In this document: positions 24,280 through 32,607 of the stretch, piece by piece
Layout of the letters: every line of letters begins with the position of its first letter
Numbering within the stretch: the first letter of the stretch is position 1
From: Deltaproteobacteria bacterium
GTDB lineage: Bacteria > Desulfobacterota > Desulfuromonadia > Geobacterales > DSM-12255
Direction: 5' to 3'
DNA: 34,246 bases
Assembly (NCBI GenBank): GCA_021849045.1
Contig: JAJZTK010000011.1
Span: 14,742-48,987 of the forward strand
Position numbers and translations under genes: made by a program
The notes under the pieces: generated by a model
The model's database searches: none
What the model saw: only the letters and a program-made list of their open reading frames with translations
What the model was told of the DNA's origin: nothing

Positions 24280-25191
24280 ATGAGATACTTCCTGCTGCTC
24301 CTTTCGATCCTGATGCTGTTTGTCCGCCCATCCCCCGGCGGGGAGATCTCCCGTTTTGCCATGGCGGTCGGGCCGGTGCCGGTCCTCAATACCCCCGACC
24401 CGCGTGCCGTCTTCGGCGGCCGTGACGGCAGAACCCTGGCCGTCGATCGCTGCGGCCAGCTCCGGGCACTGGAGTTCGTGGCGCTGCCCGGCACACTCTT
24501 CACCATCCTGGATGAGCTGGCCATGGCAGAGGGAACGGTCTACCGGGTGACCAGCGCCGATTACCCCTATCCGGCCCGGAGCGGCTACTACATCGACAGC
24601 CGCCTGGTGCGCCTCCATGATACCCGGCCACCTGAGCGGGCGCGGAGGCTGCCGGGTCGGGAAGAGATAGTCGCCCGCCTGGAAGGGATGGCGGGCCTTC
24701 CCTATGTCTGGGGGGGGAACATCCCGACCGGGGTCGAGGTGCTCCTCCAGCTCTATCTCCCGGCCGGTCCCCTCGACCAGGCCGGCCGGCAACGCTGGCA
24801 GCTGTCCGGGGTCGACTGCTCGGGGCTTCTCTATGCGGCAACGGATGGTTTCACCCCGCGCAACACCAGTTCCCTCGCGGGTTACGGTTCCCCGGTAGCG
24901 GTCGCGGGCCGCCCGGCGCGACAGATTGTCGACCGGCTGGCACCGCTCGACCTGATCGTCTGGCCCGGCCATGTCCTGGTGGTGCTGGATCGGGAACGGG
25001 TCATCGAGAGCCGACTCGACTGCGCTCATCCCGAACATGGGGTGGTCATCTCGTCGCTACGGGAGCGGCTCAAAGTAATCATGGCAACCAGACGGCCGGT
25101 GGACCGGCTCAGCGTCACTCCGGGCAATGCGGCTCGTGAGTTCGTGGTCCGGCGCTGGTTCAGCGGCGCTTTTCCCTCGCTCGTACCTTGA
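24280..25191 (+). CDS. NlpC/P60-family cysteine peptidase (cell wall hydrolase)
   Basis: Predicted periplasmic peptidoglycan endopeptidase. From ATG 24280 it has 303 residues with an N-terminal hydrophobic signal (MRYFLLLLSILMLF). An SH3-like N-terminal part is followed by the NlpC/P60 domain: LPYVWGGN, the catalytic Cys in SGVDCSGLLYAA, PLDLIVWPGHVLVVLD with the catalytic His, and a late polar residue in VIESRL. No good ribosome site is seen; a TTG at 24226 is an alternative but would bury the signal. The stop is one base from the convergent MerA-like stop. It has no obvious functional neighbour. Confidence 0.85.
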   Translation: MRYFLLLLSILMLFVRPSPGGEISRFAMAVGPVPVLNTPDPRAVFGGRDGRTLAVDRCGQLRALEFVALPGTLFTILDELAMAEGTVYRVTSADYPYPARSGYYIDSRLVRLHDTRPPERARRLPGREEIVARLEGMAGLPYVWGGNIPTGVEVLLQLYLPAGPLDQAGRQRWQLSGVDCSGLLYAATDGFTPRNTSSLAGYGSPVAVAGRPARQIVDRLAPLDLIVWPGHVLVVLDRERVIESRLDCAHPEHGVVISSLRERLKVIMATRRPVDRLSVTPGNAAREFVVRRWFSGAFPSLVP

Positions 25192-25192
25192 T

Positions 25193-26599
25193 TTACTCCG
25201 CACAGCAGGAAAGCTTGCTGATATCCCGGCTGAATCCCTGGGCACAGAGCCTTAACCCCTCGCCGATGGAGGGGTAGACGTGCAGGGTGTTGGCCAGGTC
25301 TTCAACGGTTGCCCTGAGGCGGATTGCCAGGGCTGCCTCGTTGATCAGTTCGGCGCCCCGGTGACAGGCGAGGTGGACGCCGATGAGCCGTCCGCTGGCC
25401 CGGTCGGCCACCATGGTGATGATGCCGGCGGTGTGGCCGGTGACGTGGGCTTTGGGGATGGCGATGACCGGCAGGCTGTTGGTCACCGGGTCGATACCCG
25501 CCTGGCGGGCTGATTCCTCTGTGTGGCCGACGAGGCCGATTTCCGGGTCGGTGAAGATTGCCATGGGCACAGTCAGGTAATCCATGGTGCAGCCGCAGTC
25601 CGGGTTGAACATGTCGTCCACGGCAACGATCCCCTCCCTGGCCCCGGCCGAGGCGATCATCATGCCGCCGATGGCGTCTCCTGCTGCCCAGATGCCGGTG
25701 ACGCTGGTCCGCATGGTGCTGTCCACCGTGACAAAGCCGTGCCGGTCCAATGCAATGCCGATCTCTTCCAGGCCGATCCTGGCCGTGGCCGGTGCGGTTC
25801 CCACGGCAACCAGCAGGCGCTCGCCGGTGAATTCGTGCCGCCGGCCGTGCAGGTCGGCCGAGACCACGGTCTGGCCGCCCACGGAGGAGACCGAGCAGAA
25901 CGCCGCATCCGTCACGATACGTATCCCTTCGGCCACCAGAACCTCCTGCAGGGCCAGGGCCACCGCGGGAGAAATGGCCGGGAGAAGGCGGGGGCCATGC
26001 TCCAGGATCGTGACCTGAACCCCGAGGCGGTGGAACATCTGACCGAGTTCCACGGCAATGACCCCACCGCCGATGATCACCAGGGATTTGGGCAACTCTT
26101 TGAGCAGCAGCGCACTGCGGCTGGTCAGGAAGGCGCTGCCGGCAAGGCCGGGAATCTCGGGAATGCGCGGGTTTCCACCCGCCGCGATCAGGATGTGGTC
26201 GCAACTGAACTGCCGCTCTTCCACGGTAACGGTCCGCTGGTCGACAAACCGGGCGGTCCCCTTGACCAGTTCCAGGTCGGGAATCTGCTGCAGCACCTCC
26301 AGGTAGCGGGCTGTGCGCAGGTGTCCGACCACCTCGTCCTTGTGGGCTGACAGGGCCTGAAAGTCGACTGCGCCGGATCTTTTCGCGAGGCCGATCCTTG
26401 CCCCAAGGCCGGCTTCGTGGTTAAATAGTGCGGCATGGATCAGGGTCTTGCTCGGGATGCAGCCCCAGTTGATGCAGGTGCCGCCGAGCACGCTCTTTTC
26501 GATCATCACGATGCTGGCGCCGTGGGAGCTCGCGCGGAGAGCGGCGGCAAAGGCGGTCGAACCTGAGCCTATGATGATGACGTCCGGGGATGTGTTCAT
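25193..26599 (-). CDS. merA: MerA-like FAD-dependent disulfide oxidoreductase (mercuric reductase type)
   Basis: Cytosolic flavoprotein of 468 residues from ATG 26599 (AAGGAGG eight bases upstream). FAD motif VIIIGSGSTAFAAALRA, redox pair GGTCINWGCIPSK (C42, C47), NAD(P)H motif VIIGGGVIAVELG and second FAD motif GIWAAGDAIGG are in the standard order. The C-terminus ends in SCCAE, matching the vicinal cysteine pair of mercuric reductase (SCCAG in Tn501-type MerA), and HVYPSIGEGLRLCAQ corresponds to the MerA stretch with its conserved Tyr. The N-terminal heavy-metal domain is absent. No merT, merP or merR is nearby; the divergent gene is a Crp/Fnr regulator. Reduction of Hg(II) to Hg(0) is the best guess, with other metals or disulfides possible. 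Confidence 0.82.
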   Translation of the reverse strand: MNTSPDVIIIGSGSTAFAAALRASSHGASIVMIEKSVLGGTCINWGCIPSKTLIHAALFNHEAGLGARIGLAKRSGAVDFQALSAHKDEVVGHLRTARYLEVLQQIPDLELVKGTARFVDQRTVTVEERQFSCDHILIAAGGNPRIPEIPGLAGSAFLTSRSALLLKELPKSLVIIGGGVIAVELGQMFHRLGVQVTILEHGPRLLPAISPAVALALQEVLVAEGIRIVTDAAFCSVSSVGGQTVVSADLHGRRHEFTGERLLVAVGTAPATARIGLEEIGIALDRHGFVTVDSTMRTSVTGIWAAGDAIGGMMIASAGAREGIVAVDDMFNPDCGCTMDYLTVPMAIFTDPEIGLVGHTEESARQAGIDPVTNSLPVIAIPKAHVTGHTAGIITMVADRASGRLIGVHLACHRGAELINEAALAIRLRATVEDLANTLHVYPSIGEGLRLCAQGFSRDISKLSCCAE

Positions 26600-26726
26600 G
26601 CGAACCGCCTCCTTACCTGAAATCAAGTGTACCCGAAACCTGCTGCCCGGCAATGTCCGCAGCCGGTTGAGGCAAACCCTGCCGGCCCGTGGGCCGCTCT
26701 GCAGGCGAAGTACCCCGGTGAGCCCC

Positions 26727-27422
26727 ATGGAGATTCAGGAAATTCTCAAACAATCGCTGCTCTTTGCCGGCCTGGACGCCGAAAACCTGGCCGAGGTGGC
26801 TGCCATCGCCATCCGACGGACCTTTGTCAAGGGGGAAACCCTTTTCGGCGAAGGAGAGCCGGCCACCGGTTTCTACCTGCTGGCCAAAGGGGGAATGAAG
26901 CTCTGCAAGGTCTCCCCTGACGGTCGTGAAAAGGTGCTCCACTTAGTCCACCCCGGCGAGACCTTTGCCGAGGCGGCGTTTTTCGGCGACGGCCGGTATC
27001 CGGCCGAGGCGAGGGCCATCGAGAGCGGCGAAGCGCTCTGCTTTCCGAAAGACGCCTTCATGGGACTCCTGGAGCGTAATCCCCGGTTCTCCATGAACCT
27101 GATCGTTTCGTTGTCGCTTCTGCTGCGGCGTTTTGCCAGGCAGATCGAGGAACTCTCTTTTGCCGAAGTCCCCAACCGGCTCGCCGCCTATCTGGTGGAA
27201 CTGGCGGCCCGCAAGGCGACCACCTTTCAGGGCAAGACCTACCTGGACCTGGATATCAAAAAAGGTGAACTGGCGTCCCGGTTGGGGACGGTCAGCGAGA
27301 CCCTTTCCCGCACCTTCCGCAAGCTGAAGGAAGACGGCCTGCTGGAGGTGGACGGGAGTCGGGTCACGATCTTCGATATGTCCCGCCTCACTGAATTAGC
27401 CGGCCGCACAGGACCGGCCTGA
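26727..27422 (+). CDS. Crp/Fnr-family transcriptional regulator
   Basis: A 231-residue regulator with an N-terminal cyclic-nucleotide-binding-like beta barrel (about 10-130; GEGEPATGFYLLAKGGMKL and HPGETFAEAAFFGDGRYP) and a C-terminal winged helix with LASRLGTVSETLSRTFRKLKEDG as the recognition region. There are no N-terminal cysteines for an iron-sulfur cluster, so it is not an Fnr oxygen sensor of the classical kind; ligand unknown. ATG 26727 has GGTGAG four bases upstream. It is divergent from the MerA-like gene with 127 bases between starts, suggesting regulation of that gene or itself. The 250 bases after it hold a GCCGGG/CCCGGC hairpin (27453-27468) without a T-run and no gene. Confidence 0.88.
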   Translation: MEIQEILKQSLLFAGLDAENLAEVAAIAIRRTFVKGETLFGEGEPATGFYLLAKGGMKLCKVSPDGREKVLHLVHPGETFAEAAFFGDGRYPAEARAIESGEALCFPKDAFMGLLERNPRFSMNLIVSLSLLLRRFARQIEELSFAEVPNRLAAYLVELAARKATTFQGKTYLDLDIKKGELASRLGTVSETLSRTFRKLKEDGLLEVDGSRVTIFDMSRLTELAGRTGPA

Positions 27423-27673
27423 TCCGTGAGTTCTGAAGCCCTCTGCCGTTTTGCCGGGCTTCCCCGGCCCATGGATTCAGTCGCTGTTTTATTTTGGTAA
27501 TAATTTTCAAACGGAGAGAATTCCGCTTGATTACGGGCAAAACTTCCCGATAATTGAACATACGCAGTTCTCGTGGGTGAGCGAAGCAGGGCGTGGCGGA
27601 GCCGCTACGAATCCGGCGGTACGTTAAGACGGTACGGTGAGCTTGCGCAGGGATGGTTGTCGAGAGGTGGATC

Positions 27674-28111
27674 ATGAATGCCAGGGATGTTGACGAAGCC
27701 ATTGATCTGTACGTGAATGACCGGATGGAGAATGGGAAGGAACATGCCCGCGAGCGCTTTCTCGCTTTCACCTACCTTCGGCACAGCAGCAGCGAGGTGC
27801 GGGAGTTCCTGAAGAAGGTGGCCGGGTTGTCGCGCTATTACATCAACTTCCTGCGGGTAATGGAAAACCCGTTCAAAGGGCCTGAATTCGCCTGGTTTGC
27901 CTCCATGGTGACGGTGGCGATCTATGCCTGCATTCTGCTGACAGACGATGAAAACCGCCTGCTGGGGATCGGTCTCCTGTCGGGAACCATCGTCTATGCA
28001 GTCTCGCTGATCGTTGCCGTGGCCCGTAACTGGTGCAACGTGGGGGTCATGATCGCCATCTACCGGGAAATCGTCCAATTGGCCGAGAACGAGATGGAGA
28101 GTGCCGCCTGA
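27674..28111 (+). CDS. Hypothetical protein with two transmembrane segments
   Basis: A 145-residue protein from ATG 27674 (AGAGGTGG five bases upstream). Residues 1-65 are polar and helical, with an even charge mix. Two membrane segments follow, FAWFASMVTVAIYACILL and LLGIGLLSGTIVYAVSLIVAV, separated by a short DDENR loop, and a 30-residue C-terminal tail. Both termini probably face the cytosol. I do not recognise the family. It stands alone, with a bidirectional terminator 36 bases after the stop. Confidence 0.72.
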   Translation: MNARDVDEAIDLYVNDRMENGKEHARERFLAFTYLRHSSSEVREFLKKVAGLSRYYINFLRVMENPFKGPEFAWFASMVTVAIYACILLTDDENRLLGIGLLSGTIVYAVSLIVAVARNWCNVGVMIAIYREIVQLAENEMESAA

Positions 28112-28147
28112 ACTGGGGTTTGGACCGGCGGTTGGAGTAGAGGTAAC

Positions 28148-28176
28148 AAAGGCGGCCTGAGTGGGACCGCCTTTTT
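28148..28176. terminator. Bidirectional rho-independent terminator
   Basis: AAAGGCGG (28148-28155) pairs with CCGCCTTT (28167-28174) around an 11-base loop, with T-runs on both strands. It separates the two-helix membrane protein gene from the convergent gene at 28195. Confidence 0.85.
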
Positions 28177-28194
28177 CGTGTGGTGGGTTGAAGG

Positions 28195-28575
28195 TCAGTG
28201 TGATGTGCCGGGTTCGGTCTTGCCGAAATTGAAGGCCGCCTTTGCCTGTTCGATGGACTCCATCTCCTTCAGACGCTCACCCAGCCAGAGGTGGATGTTG
28301 CGTGCCGATTCGTAGTTGAGGATGACGCCGCTATCCACGTAGCGGACCATGCTGTTTTTCAGATCCTCCGGATCTTCGGCTACCACGTTGCCGATGGTGC
28401 CGTTGCTATTGATCTCATGGGTGATACTGTTGGGCAGCGGGGTCCGTTCCAGGTAAAAATTGACCACCAGTTCGCCGCGCGGGTTGACGCCGCCGTGGGC
28501 TCCGTTCACATAGACCGGGTTGTAGCCGTAATTGAAGATGTACTTGAATTTCACTTCCGGATTCTTTCCTGACAC
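28195..28575 (-). CDS. Conserved-looking hypothetical protein, DUF3467-like
   Basis: A 126-residue soluble protein that starts at GTG 28575, chosen because AGGAGGAG lies four bases upstream; the longer frame to 28701 overlaps a terminator and is low-complexity. The stretch NPVYVNGAHGGVNPRGELVVNFYLER recalls small DUF3467-type proteins, which have a similar strand-turn-strand core, but the link is tentative. The C-terminal half is helical and charged. Function unknown. Confidence 0.68.
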   Translation of the reverse strand: MSGKNPEVKFKYIFNYGYNPVYVNGAHGGVNPRGELVVNFYLERTPLPNSITHEINSNGTIGNVVAEDPEDLKNSMVRYVDSGVILNYESARNIHLWLGERLKEMESIEQAKAAFNFGKTEPGTSH

Positions 28576-28667
28576 GTGTCTCCTCCTGATTGCCGATGGT
28601 CGCCATCGCCGCCATCCTACCACACGGGCGCGGCAGCCGCAACCTCCCGCGTAAGGCGCCGGGAAAC

Positions 28668-28693
28668 GAAAAGCCGCCATACGGCGGCTTTTC
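28668..28693 (-). terminator. Rho-independent terminator after the coiled-coil gene
   Basis: A perfect 11-bp stem GAAAAGCCGCC / GGCGGCTTTTC with a four-base loop, 24 bases after the stop of the minus-strand gene at 28718; on that strand CTTTTCGTTT follows. Confidence 0.88.
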
Positions 28694-28717
28694 TGAAGCA
28701 ATAAATTGAAGACCGGT

Positions 28718-29161
28718 CTATTTGACCTGCAGCCCTTCCTTCATATCTTTCAGGTCCTTCTTGGTATCTTCCTTGATTTCCTTAATCTGCTGCTTTTTCT
28801 TTTCCTTCTTCAGCTTGGCCTTTTCCTTGGCCTCGCCGACCTCTTTCTTCTTTTCCTCTACCTTCTGCACGGTCTCCTGCTTCTTCTTTTCCAGTTCCGC
28901 CGCCTTTTCCTGTCGTTTCTTCTTCATCTCTGCAGCCTTTTCGTCCTGCTTGGCCTTTTTGTCCTTCAGTTCCTGCTCCTTCTTACCCATCTTTTCTTTG
29001 GCTTCGGCCTCTTTCTTACCCATCTTTTCCTTCAAGGCCTCTTCCTTTTTGAGGAGCGCACCGGTCGGGGAGTACTCCTTCTCTGCTTCGGCCGCCAGGA
29101 CCGAACCGGCGAGGATGAGGGCGGCGACAATGGCGACGAACGTTGCTGCAACTTTCTTCAT
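28718..29161 (-). CDS. Secreted Lys/Glu-rich coiled-coil protein
   Basis: A 147-residue protein with a signal peptide (MKKVAATFVAIVAALILAGSVLAA, cleavage near residue 23). Nearly all the rest is Lys, Glu, Ala, Gln and Met with heptad spacing, so it should form one long charged helix or coiled coil. A KEKMGKKEAEAKEKMGKKE segment is a visible internal duplication. There are no cysteines or catalytic motifs. AGGAGG lies six bases before ATG 29161, and a strong terminator follows. It would be abundant-looking, basic and periplasmic or surface-located; a structural or envelope-spacer role is only a guess. Confidence 0.8.
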   Translation of the reverse strand: MKKVAATFVAIVAALILAGSVLAAEAEKEYSPTGALLKKEEALKEKMGKKEAEAKEKMGKKEQELKDKKAKQDEKAAEMKKKRQEKAAELEKKKQETVQKVEEKKKEVGEAKEKAKLKKEKKKQQIKEIKEDTKKDLKDMKEGLQVK

Positions 29162-29337
29162 GATGACCTCCTGAAAATGTGATTACGACTGGCTAATAAT
29201 ACCATGGGAATGGCGGATGGCAAGCAGAACTGCACCGGCAGGGCGAGTGCCGCCGCACCCTTGATTTCCGGCAGCGCCTCTGTTACAAATACCCTCCCGT
29301 TTTCCGAGCCTCCATCACAACCGGTGTTCCCGACATT

Positions 29338-31377
29338 ATGGCCAAACCGTATCTCGCCAACCTGAATCCCGAACAGTTCGAAGCCGTTCGCCAGACCGAA
29401 GGGCCGCTGCTGGTCCTGGCCGGCGCCGGTTCGGGCAAGACCCGGGTCATTACCTGCCGGATCGGCTATCTCCTGAAGGAGCGCCGTGTGCCGCCGGAAA
29501 GCATCCTGGCCGTCACCTTCACCAACAAGGCTGCCAAGGAGATGGCCGAACGGCTGACCGAGCTGGTGGGGAGCAAGGCGTGCGAAGGGATGATCATTGC
29601 CACCTTCCACTCGCTCTGCGTCAGGATTCTGCGCCGCGAGATCCATCATCTCGGGTACCGTCCCGGCTTCACCATCTACAATACCGCCGACCAGGTGGGG
29701 CTGCTCCGTCAGGTGATGCGGGAGGCGGGACTGGACAGTTCGGTCATCAAGCCGGAGTTGATCCTCTGGAAGATCTCCGGTGCCAAGAACCAGATGCAGA
29801 CGCCGGACCGCTACGAGCCCCGCTGGAGCGACGATGTGGAGCTGGCCACGGCCCGCGTCTACCCCCGCTACCAGGCGGCCCTCAAGGCGTGCAATGCCGT
29901 CGATTTCGACGACATCATCCTGCTGACCGTCGGGCTGCTCCGGGACCATCCCAAGGTCCTGGCTCACTGGCAGGAGCGGTTCCGTTACCTGATGGTGGAC
30001 GAGTACCAGGATACCAACGCTGCCCAGTACCTTCTGATTTCCTTCCTGGCCGCCGGGACGCGGAATCTGTGCGTGGTGGGGGACGACGACCAGTCCATCT
30101 ACGGCTGGCGCGGCGCCGACGTGCGGAAGATCCTCGCCTTCGAGGAGGATTACCCCGGCTGCCGGGTGATCAAGCTGGAGCAGAACTACCGCTCCACCGG
30201 TAACATCCTGGCCGCGGCCAACAGCGTGATCAAGAGGAATGTCCAGCGCAAGGCCAAATCCCTCTGGACCGCGGCCGGTGAAGGGCGGCCCATCGATCTG
30301 GTCGTGGCCGGCGATGACGAAGCCGAGTCTACGCTGGTGGTTGAGCGGCTGCAGGCGGAGCGGGTGCGGCACGACCGCGCCTATGGCGACTTCGCCATCC
30401 TTTACCGGACCAATGCCCAGAGCCGGGCCTTCGAGGAGCAGCTCCGGATGGCCGGCATCCCCTATGTGCTGGTCGGCGGGATGCAGTTCTACGACCGGAA
30501 GGAGGTAAAGGACGTTCTTTCCTATCTTCGGGTCCTTGCCAACCCGGCGGACGAACAGGCGCTCTTGAGGATCGTCAACTTTCCCCGACGGGGAATCGGC
30601 GAGGGTACGGCCACCAAGCTGATCCAGTGGTCACTTGAGCACCGCTGTACCGTTTTGGAGGCGTTTGCCCGGGTGGACGAATTGCCGGGTATTGCCGAGC
30701 CGGTGCGGGTCAAGATCCTGGCCTTTTGCACGATGCTCCGGGAAGAGGCGGCCCGCTTCAAAAGGGGACGCCTGGCCCTTCACGCCAGGGAGCTGTTCCA
30801 GCGTCTCGGCATTGACGAGGAGCTCCAGAGAACCGAGGACGACCGGAACGTGGCGCGGCGCAAGATGGAGAACGTGGAGCAGGTGGTCAACTCCCTGGCA
30901 ACCTACGAGGAGCGGACCCTGGGCGCCACTCTGGCCGGCTTCCTGGAGAAGGTGGCGCTCATGGACGAGGACCGCTTCACCGGCAAGGACAAAAAGGAGC
31001 AGAGCGAGGATGCGGTGACCCTCATGTCGCTCCATGCCAGCAAGGGGCTGGAATTTCCGTACGTCTTTCTGGTCGGGTTGGAAGAGGATATCCTCCCCCA
31101 CAAACGGTCCATGGAGGACGGCGGCACCGTGGAAGAGGAGCGCCGTCTCTGCTACGTGGGGATCACCAGGGCGCGCAAACACCTGACCATCACCCGCTGC
31201 GAGCGGCGTAAAAAGTACGGCCGGATGGAGGAGCGGCAGCCGAGCCGTTTTCTCGACGAGATACCGGCGGAGCTGCTGAACGTCGAGGGGGGAAGTGGCA
31301 CGCGGGTTGTCACCGAGGAGGAGAGTGACAAGCTCGCCAGCAACACCTTTGCCCGGCTGAAGGCGATGCTGGGGTGA
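29338..31377 (+). CDS. Superfamily 1 DNA helicase, Rep/PcrA/UvrD type
   Basis: A 679-residue 3'-5' DNA helicase for repair or replication restart. All SF1A motifs are present: Q motif LNPEQFEAV, Walker A GAGSGKT (29-35), Ia TFTNKAAKEM, II VDEYQDTN, III DDQSIYGWRGAD, IV LEQNYRS, V TLMSLHASKGLEF and VI RRLCYVGITRAR. The length is close to E. coli Rep (673) and shorter than typical PcrA/UvrD, and the long Tudor-like C-terminal extension is lacking, so Rep is the nearest comparison. The ribosome site is weak. It is monocistronic, with accessory genes starting just downstream. Confidence 0.93.
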   Translation: MAKPYLANLNPEQFEAVRQTEGPLLVLAGAGSGKTRVITCRIGYLLKERRVPPESILAVTFTNKAAKEMAERLTELVGSKACEGMIIATFHSLCVRILRREIHHLGYRPGFTIYNTADQVGLLRQVMREAGLDSSVIKPELILWKISGAKNQMQTPDRYEPRWSDDVELATARVYPRYQAALKACNAVDFDDIILLTVGLLRDHPKVLAHWQERFRYLMVDEYQDTNAAQYLLISFLAAGTRNLCVVGDDDQSIYGWRGADVRKILAFEEDYPGCRVIKLEQNYRSTGNILAAANSVIKRNVQRKAKSLWTAAGEGRPIDLVVAGDDEAESTLVVERLQAERVRHDRAYGDFAILYRTNAQSRAFEEQLRMAGIPYVLVGGMQFYDRKEVKDVLSYLRVLANPADEQALLRIVNFPRRGIGEGTATKLIQWSLEHRCTVLEAFARVDELPGIAEPVRVKILAFCTMLREEAARFKRGRLALHARELFQRLGIDEELQRTEDDRNVARRKMENVEQVVNSLATYEERTLGATLAGFLEKVALMDEDRFTGKDKKEQSEDAVTLMSLHASKGLEFPYVFLVGLEEDILPHKRSMEDGGTVEEERRLCYVGITRARKHLTITRCERRKKYGRMEERQPSRFLDEIPAELLNVEGGSGTRVVTEEESDKLASNTFARLKAMLG

Positions 31378-31419
31378 GCGGGCACTGCTCGGTCAGACTC
31401 TACGCCTTCTTCGGCCTTT

Positions 31420-31746
31420 TCAGGAAGCTTTTGAAAGAATGTCCGCAGCCCACTGGTTGAGGCTCATTCCGTGAGCTTCAGCCATCATGGCGGCACGGGC
31501 ATGGACTTCAGGCGGGACTCGCAGCATAAGTTTGCCCGAATAAGGCTTTTGCGGGGTGCGGCCAACCTTTTCACATGTGGCAAGATAGTCATCAACTGCC
31601 TCCTCGAATGCCGCGCGCAAATCCTTGACGGACTCGGCGTGGAAGCCGATGACATCTTTTATTCCTGCGATGTGGCCAATAAAACAACCATCTTCATCGC
31701 TGTACTCAATCCGAGCGGCGTACCCTTTGTAATTCATTGTGCTCAT
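31420..31746 (-). CDS. hicB: HicB-family antitoxin
   Basis: A 108-residue antitoxin. The N-terminal part (YKGYAARIEYSDEDGCFIGHIAGI) is the partial RNase H-like HicB fold; the C-terminus (KLMLRVPPEVHARAAMMAEAHGMSLNQWAADIL) is a ribbon-helix-helix DNA-binding domain. The start overlaps the hicA stop as ATGA, showing coupling. It neutralises HicA and probably represses the operon. An in-frame ATG three codons later is also possible. Confidence 0.92.
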   Translation of the reverse strand: MSTMNYKGYAARIEYSDEDGCFIGHIAGIKDVIGFHAESVKDLRAAFEEAVDDYLATCEKVGRTPQKPYSGKLMLRVPPEVHARAAMMAEAHGMSLNQWAADILSKAS

Positions 31747-31997
31747 GGTTTCACTCCTGCATTCTCCAAAAAGGTTCGTGCATCGCGAACCTGGTATGGC
31801 TTCGCTTCTTTTGCCGGATGGGGCCGGTGAAACGTGGCGATAATGCCATTCAACACGAAGCGAACCCGTGATCCGTTCCCCTCGATGGTTTGCGCCCCAA
31901 GCGCATCGAATAACGACTCGATCTTACGCCATTCCAGCGACGCGGGAACCGGTTGTGAGAAGATGGCTTCGAGGGTGTTGCGGTGGGATTTGTTCAT
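31743..31997 (-). CDS. hicA: HicA-family mRNA interferase toxin
   Basis: An 84-residue toxin with a double-stranded RNA-binding-like fold. EWRKIESLFDALGAQTIEGNGSRVRFVLNG followed by ATFHRPHP carries the conserved Gly-Ser and the catalytic-type His. It is the first gene of the hicAB operon, with hicB overlapping its stop by four bases. No Shine-Dalgarno is seen before ATG 31997 (CACCCC precedes it), so translation may be weak, which suits a toxin. It is divergent from the HTH gene. Confidence 0.88.
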   Translation of the reverse strand: MNKSHRNTLEAIFSQPVPASLEWRKIESLFDALGAQTIEGNGSRVRFVLNGIIATFHRPHPAKEAKPYQVRDARTFLENAGVKP

Positions 31998-32102
31998 GGG
32001 GTGATGGTAACAAGCAATCCGTCAGCTTACAATCATTATTTGATAGCATCATCTTGTTTGCCGAACACTGCTTCAGCCAGGAAAGAATCCACAACTTTCG
32101 TC

Positions 32103-32130
32103 TTGACATGAGGTTGTATAAAGTTATATT
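32103..32130 (+). promoter_or_regulatory. Promoter directly upstream of the HTH gene, leaderless type
   Basis: TTGACA (32103-32108), 16 bases, TATATT (32125-32130). The ATG begins at 32137, just where transcription should start, so the mRNA may have no 5' leader. Confidence 0.6.
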
Positions 32131-32136
32131 GGCATC

Positions 32137-32496
32137 ATGAAAGAGATGAAAGCACATACTGATTGCCAGACCATAGACATTCATGGCAAACCGGCCTTTG
32201 TGCTGGTGCCGTGGGAAGAATTCAAGCGTGTCCGTCCCCTGCTGGAAGGAGACAAGGCACGCGTCACCGGTATACCGCAAGAGGTTGTCGAGGCGCATGT
32301 ATTGAACGATGTTCCAATGATCCGGGCATGGCGGGAACATATCGGCATCACCCAAGGGGAGCTTGCCGCCCGTATGGGAGTCAGCCAGGCCGCGGTCGCC
32401 AAACTGGAAAAAGCGGACGCAAAGCCGCGTGGCGTGACCCTCAAGAAAGTAGCCGAAGCCCTGGGAATTTCAGCGGTACAACTTGATCTGTCATGA
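32137..32496 (+). CDS. XRE-type HTH antitoxin-like protein without visible toxin
   Basis: A 119-residue protein. Residues ~12-40 (IDIHGKPAFVLVPWEEFKRV) form a short beta module as in Phd-like and related antitoxins; residues ~62-117 are an XRE/Cro helix-turn-helix (MIRAWREHIGITQGELAARMGVSQAAVAKLEK). Such proteins usually accompany a RelE/ParE or HigB toxin. None is found on either side: upstream is divergent hicA, downstream is a gene-free stretch. It may be an orphan antitoxin or a regulator. The second in-frame ATG, three codons in, could be the real start. No ribosome site can exist if the mRNA is leaderless. Confidence 0.82.
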   Translation: MKEMKAHTDCQTIDIHGKPAFVLVPWEEFKRVRPLLEGDKARVTGIPQEVVEAHVLNDVPMIRAWREHIGITQGELAARMGVSQAAVAKLEKADAKPRGVTLKKVAEALGISAVQLDLS

Positions 32497-32555
32497 ATCA
32501 AGTCTTTGAATAATCAGGAATAGATCGTATATCTATCGATTGCTAAAGAATAAAA

Positions 32556-32574
32556 AATAGATCTGTCCCCATTT
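32556..32574. repeat. Short CTGTCCCCATTT repeat-like motif
   Basis: AATAGATCTGTCCCCATTT resembles a short sequence that, from memory, recurs around REP-associated transposases and related palindromes in many genomes. A single copy here, with no transposase, could be a relic. The 111 bases between the HTH and HNH genes hold no gene. Confidence 0.25.
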
Positions 32575-32607
32575 CCTTGCATTTCCTGCAGGGGGGAAAA
32601 CTGTTGT

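Noticed and set aside
27423-27673. Possible riboswitch (c-di-GMP type) before the two-helix membrane gene
   Set aside because: The conserved aptamer core is not found; only short GC hairpins without a T-run are visible.
29158-30372. 404-codon open frame on the minus strand
   Set aside because: Antisense to the helicase gene, whose motifs are all intact; no features of its own.
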